From an uncultured Alphaproteobacteria bacterium (GTDB taxonomy: Bacteria; Pseudomonadota; Alphaproteobacteria; HIMB59; GCA-002718135): a DNA stretch of 64,000 bases. The notes beneath the pieces were generated by a model. It ran no database searches. It was not told where the DNA came from and worked only from the letters and a program-made list of their open reading frames with translations. Below, piece after piece: positions 60,737 to 64,000 of the stretch (positions within the stretch are counted from its first letter, which is position 1; each line of letters begins with the position of its first letter). A program made the position numbers and the translations under genes. Location: assembly GCA_902515745.1 (NCBI GenBank), contig CABXWB010000004.1:62001-126000 (forward strand), in the 5' to 3' direction.

Positions 60737-62563
60737 ATGAAAATACTAACTTTGATCTTTACGTTTACTCTAATTTTACAATTAAAAGCACAAGCAAATA
60801 CTAATATATCACATGCAATTGCAATGCATGGTGAGCCTAAATACTTAAAAGATTTTGAAAATGTTGAATACATTAATCCAAATTCAATAAAGGGTGGATC
60901 AATAGTAAGAAGTGCCATTGGAACCTATGACAGTTTCAATCCCTTTATTTTAAAAGGTACATCGGCAGCTGGAATTGGAGCATTGTATGAAACATTAACA
61001 ACGGGATCAAGTGATGAAGCATTTACGGAATACGGATTATTGGCAGAAACGATTGAATGGCCAGATGATAGATCTTGGGTTTCATTTACATTAAGAAAAG
61101 AAGCGTATTGGCACGATGGGAAAAAAATTACAGCTGACGATGTTGTTTGGACATTTAATACTTTGATGGAAAAAGGCCACCCATTTTATAAATATTACTA
61201 TGGAGATGTAAAAGAAGTTATTAAGGAACAAGAAAATAAAGTTAGATTTAATTTTACAACAAACACGAATAAAGAATTAGTATTAATTGTTGGTCAACTT
61301 CCTGTACTACCAAAACATTATTGGGAAAATAAAAATTTTGAAGAAACATCTCTGGAAATACCAATTGGAAGTGGTCCATATAAAATTAAATCATTTGATA
61401 GTGGGAGATCAATTACTTACGAACTAGATCAAAATTATTGGGGTTTTGGTGCATCTATACCAATAAAAATTGGTAAAGATAACTTCGGCTCAATTAGATA
61501 TGATTATTACAAAGACAGAGGTATTGAAAGAGAAGCTTTTAAATCTGGTGAGATTGATTTCTTCTCAGAAAATTCATCAAAAGAATGGGCAACTGCGTAT
61601 GATATAAATGCTGTGAATGAAGGCTTAATTAAAAAAGAATTAATAAGTCATGAAAATCCACAAGGTATGCAAGGTTTCGCATTTAATATTAGAAAAGATA
61701 AATTTAAAGATAGAAGAGTAAGAAAGGCTCTTTCTTATGCTTTTGATTTTGAATGGTCTAATAAAAATTTATTCTTTGATGCATATAAAAGAACAGATAG
61801 CTTTTTTGAAAATTCAGAACTTGCTTCCTCAGGTCTTCCTTCAAAAGAAGAATTAAATTATTTAAATCCATATTTTGATGTACTACCAAAAGAAATATTT
61901 ACAGAAGAATATTCAAATCCAGTCACAGATGGTTCTGGTTATATGAGAATGCAATTGCAAGAAGCTTCAAAACTTTTAGAAGAATCTGGATGGGAATTAG
62001 TTAATGGTAAACTTTTACATTCTGGCACAAAAGAACCTTTTGAATTTGAAATCTTATTACGATCACCCGCTTTTGAGAGAATAGTTTTCCCATTTAAAGA
62101 TAATCTTGAAAAATTAGGAATAATTGCCGAAGTAAGAACAATCGATAGTGCACAATATCAAAAAAGAATGGAAACATTTGATTTTGACATGGTTGTACAA
62201 ACCTTTGGTCAATCTTTATCACCAGGTAACGAGCAAAGAAATTTTTGGGGTTCTGATGCAGCAGATACTGATGGCTCTAGAAATGTTGTTGGTATAAAAA
62301 ATTATGCTGTAGATGGATTAATTGAAAGTCTAATTAATGCTAGTGATAGAGAAGAGTTAATTACAATAACCAAAGCTCTAGATCGTGTTCTTCTATGGAA
62401 TTATTATGTTATTCCACAATGGCATATCTCCTCGTACAGAGTCCTATATTGGGATTTTTTTGATCAACCAAAAATAAAACCAAAATATTCTTTAGGATTC
62501 GATACATGGTGGATTAATCAGAATAAATTTGAAACAATCCAATCAAATAGAACATCAAACTAA
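60737..62563 (+). CDS. yejA: ABC transporter peptide-binding protein (YejA-like, family 5)
   Basis: A 608-residue periplasmic solute-binding protein. The signal peptide (ILTLIFTFTLILQLKAQANT) is followed by the SBP_bac_5 fold with SHAIAMHGEPKYLKDFENVE, WVSFTLRKEAYWHDGKKITA and DDVVWTFNTLMEKGHPF, then RRVRKALSYAFDFEWSNKNL. The spelling and length match YejA, which binds oligopeptides and related antibiotics such as microcin C in E. coli. It starts the yejABE operon. Confidence 0.88.
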   Translation: MKILTLIFTFTLILQLKAQANTNISHAIAMHGEPKYLKDFENVEYINPNSIKGGSIVRSAIGTYDSFNPFILKGTSAAGIGALYETLTTGSSDEAFTEYGLLAETIEWPDDRSWVSFTLRKEAYWHDGKKITADDVVWTFNTLMEKGHPFYKYYYGDVKEVIKEQENKVRFNFTTNTNKELVLIVGQLPVLPKHYWENKNFEETSLEIPIGSGPYKIKSFDSGRSITYELDQNYWGFGASIPIKIGKDNFGSIRYDYYKDRGIEREAFKSGEIDFFSENSSKEWATAYDINAVNEGLIKKELISHENPQGMQGFAFNIRKDKFKDRRVRKALSYAFDFEWSNKNLFFDAYKRTDSFFENSELASSGLPSKEELNYLNPYFDVLPKEIFTEEYSNPVTDGSGYMRMQLQEASKLLEESGWELVNGKLLHSGTKEPFEFEILLRSPAFERIVFPFKDNLEKLGIIAEVRTIDSAQYQKRMETFDFDMVVQTFGQSLSPGNEQRNFWGSDAADTDGSRNVVGIKNYAVDGLIESLINASDREELITITKALDRVLLWNYYVIPQWHISSYRVLYWDFFDQPKIKPKYSLGFDTWWINQNKFETIQSNRTSN

Positions 62564-62602
62564 TTATTAAAGTTTATTAGAAATAATATAAAATAGCACA
62601 AT

Positions 62603-63703
62603 ATGGGTGCTTACTTAATAAAAAGACTTCTTTTAATTATCCCAACTCTTTTTGGGATAATGATTATAAATTTTGCAATCATTCAAATTGTTCCAGGAGG
62701 CCCAGTAGAACAAATGATTGCACAAATGACTGGTACAGCTGTTGAATCAACAGCTCGATTTTCTGGTGGTGGCGAGGGTGAAACTTTAGAGTTTAATCAA
62801 GATAATTCTACACCAGTTAATGATAGTAAATATAGAGGAGCACAAGGCCTCGATCCAGATGTTATAAAAGAAATAGAAAAAATGTATGGAATGGACAAAC
62901 CGGCACATCAACGTTTCCTGAAAATGTTAAAAGATTATTTAACTTTTGATTTTGGAGAAAGTTTTTTTAGAGATCAAAAAGTTACTTCTATTGTTTTAGA
63001 TAAAATGCCAGTTTCAATATCACTTGGTTTATGGACAACATTATTAGTATATTTAATATCTATTCCTCTTGGTATAAGAAAAGCAATAAAAGATGGATCA
63101 AGGTTTGATATAGTATCAAGTTCAATTGTAACAATTGGTTATGCAATACCAAATTTTTTATTTGCTGTGATACTAATTGTATTTTTTGCAGGAGGGAGAT
63201 TTTATGATATTTTTCCTCTAAGAGGTTTATTTTCTGAAAACTTTGATGATTTAACATTATTTCAAAAGATAGTAGATTACTTCTGGCATTTAGCACTACC
63301 TTTGACTGCAATGCTTGTAAGCGGATTTGCTGGATTGACTTTTTTAACAAAAAATTCATTTCTTGATCAAGTAAATCAACAATATGTAATCACGGCACGT
63401 TCTAAAGGTTTAACTGAAAGAAAGGTTCTTTATGGTCATGTATTTAGAAATGCTATGTTAATAGTAATTGCTGGTTTTCCATCAGCATTTATTGGAATTC
63501 TTTTTTCAAGTTCTCTGTTTATTGAGGTTATTTTTTCTTTAGATGGTTTGGGATTACTAGGATACGAAGCCGCTCTGACTAGAGATTATCCAGTAATATT
63601 TGCAACACTTTATTTTTTCTCACTACTCGGTTTGGTTATGGGAATAATTGGTGATTTTATGTATTCAATTATTGATCCACGTATAGATTTTGATTCAAGA
63701 TAA
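62603..63703 (+). CDS. yejB: ABC transporter peptide permease (YejB-like)
   Basis: A 366-residue inner-membrane permease with six hydrophobic segments. [20 protein letters not shown] at the start and the EAA-type cytoplasmic loop [20 protein letters not shown] near 260 are typical of DppB/YejB permeases. The long first periplasmic loop (residues 35-115) and [20 protein letters not shown] match YejB. Its stop overlaps the next start by one base. Confidence 0.9.
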   Translation: MGAYLIKRLLLIIPTLFGIMIINFAIIQIVPGGPVEQMIAQMTGTAVESTARFSGGGEGETLEFNQDNSTPVNDSKYRGAQGLDPDVIKEIEKMYGMDKPAHQRFLKMLKDYLTFDFGESFFRDQKVTSIVLDKMPVSISLGLWTTLLVYLISIPLGIRKAIKDGSRFDIVSSSIVTIGYAIPNFLFAVILIVFFAGGRFYDIFPLRGLFSENFDDLTLFQKIVDYFWHLALPLTAMLVSGFAGLTFLTKNSFLDQVNQQYVITARSKGLTERKVLYGHVFRNAMLIVIAGFPSAFIGILFSSSLFIEVIFSLDGLGLLGYEAALTRDYPVIFATLYFFSLLGLVMGIIGDFMYSIIDPRIDFDSR

Positions 63704-64000
63704 TGAAGAAATTATCAAAATTAAATCAAAGAAGACTAAATAATTTTAAGAGCAACAAAAGAGGTTATCATTCTTTTTGGATATTCAGTTTTTTGTTTAT
63801 TATTTCTATGTTTGCTAATTTTATTGCAAATGAAAAACCCTTATTGGTTAAATATAAATCAAATTTTTATTATCCAATATTTTCTTTCTATGCAGAAACA
63901 ACATTTGGAGGAGATTTTGAAACAGAGGCAGATTATAAAGATCCATATGTTAAAAACTTAATTGATGAAAATGGATGGATGATTATGCCTATAATTCCAT
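63703..64000 (+). CDS. yejE: ABC transporter peptide permease (YejE-like), 3' truncated by window edge
   Basis: The first 99 residues are visible. [20 protein letters not shown] is a basic N-terminus, followed by a membrane segment (FWIFSFLFIISMFANFIANE) and a periplasmic loop with FYYPIFSFYAETTFGGDFET, all usual in YejE. It starts at an overlapping TAATG after yejB and continues past the window. Confidence 0.85.
   Translation, partial: MKKLSKLNQRRLNNFKSNKRGYHSFWIFSFLFIISMFANFIANEKPLLVKYKSNFYYPIFSFYAETTFGGDFETEADYKDPYVKNLIDENGWMIMPIIP

Overview
The window is a very AT-rich, tightly packed bacterial chromosome segment. Gene content points to an alphaproteobacterium: a cytochrome bc1 operon with PetP/PetR-like regulators, a membrane-anchored CycM-type cytochrome c, UbiK and COQ9 homologues, homologues of the mitochondrial complex I assembly factors NDUFAF7 and CIA30, ffs immediately upstream of dnaX, and Zur-controlled zinc uptake. 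Low GC, near-zero intergenic space and sulfonate-degradation genes suggest a streamlined marine lineage of the SAR11 / HIMB59 / AEGEAN-169 kind. The exact clade cannot be fixed from the sequence alone. No tRNA, rRNA, prophage, insertion sequence or CRISPR array was recognised.

Layout. 1-7000: organosulfonate and sulfur-nucleotide genes (partial hpsN-like dehydrogenase, cysQ, an APS-kinase-like kinase with a HIGH/ISATK nucleotidyltransferase, a cation exchanger, a GMC flavoprotein back to back with xsc). 7100-16200: uvrC-pgsA-moaD-moaE, ilvE, a MarR / OmpR / histidine kinase operon, then csaA, COQ9-like, proC, ybjN and ubiK. 16200-25300: lgt, midA-like, pgeF, prs, rplY, pth, ychF, petABC, trmL. 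25300-29440: pirin, a 27-residue cysteine-rich peptide, and a zinc locus (znuA with a long Asp-Asp-His tract, a Zur-box-like palindrome, znuC-znuB-zur). 29430-38410: cca-like, a PNPOx-family gene, panC, rpmH-rnpA-yidD-yidC-engB-argB, a HAD nucleotidase, dapD-dapE. 38400-47270: a nine-gene leftward run built around a CUT1-type sugar ABC transporter without an ATPase gene, plus creatininase-family, metallo-beta-lactamase-fold, Gfo/Idh/MocA and an unrecognised 406-residue protein. 47270-52800: a 58-residue orphan, an M24 aminopeptidase, a PLP dehydratase, an ABM monooxygenase with a flavodoxin-fold partner, a nitroreductase and a CIA30 protein. 52780-64000: truA-fmt-def, recR-ybaB-dnaX-ffs, pheA-kdsB, cycM, hisN-like, and a yejABE-type peptide transporter running off the edge.

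How it fits together. HpsN and Xsc are the two ends of a known route from dihydroxypropanesulfonate through sulfolactate and sulfopyruvate to sulfoacetaldehyde, acetyl phosphate and sulfite. The GMC enzyme beside xsc could feed isethionate into the same step. The zinc locus contains uptake, a repressor and a plausible operator, with a possible metal-binding peptide next door. The 40-47 kb cluster looks like uptake and breakdown of an unidentified carbohydrate-like compound. It and the kinase/nucleotidyltransferase pair are the best candidates for undescribed biochemistry.

Intergenic space is minimal. Of 13 convergent gene junctions, ten have a gap of 0-2 nt or overlap, and five of these share exactly four nucleotides at their stop codons. 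No gene-free stretch exceeds 300 bases; the longest (47267-47522) holds only AT-rich DNA and one palindrome.
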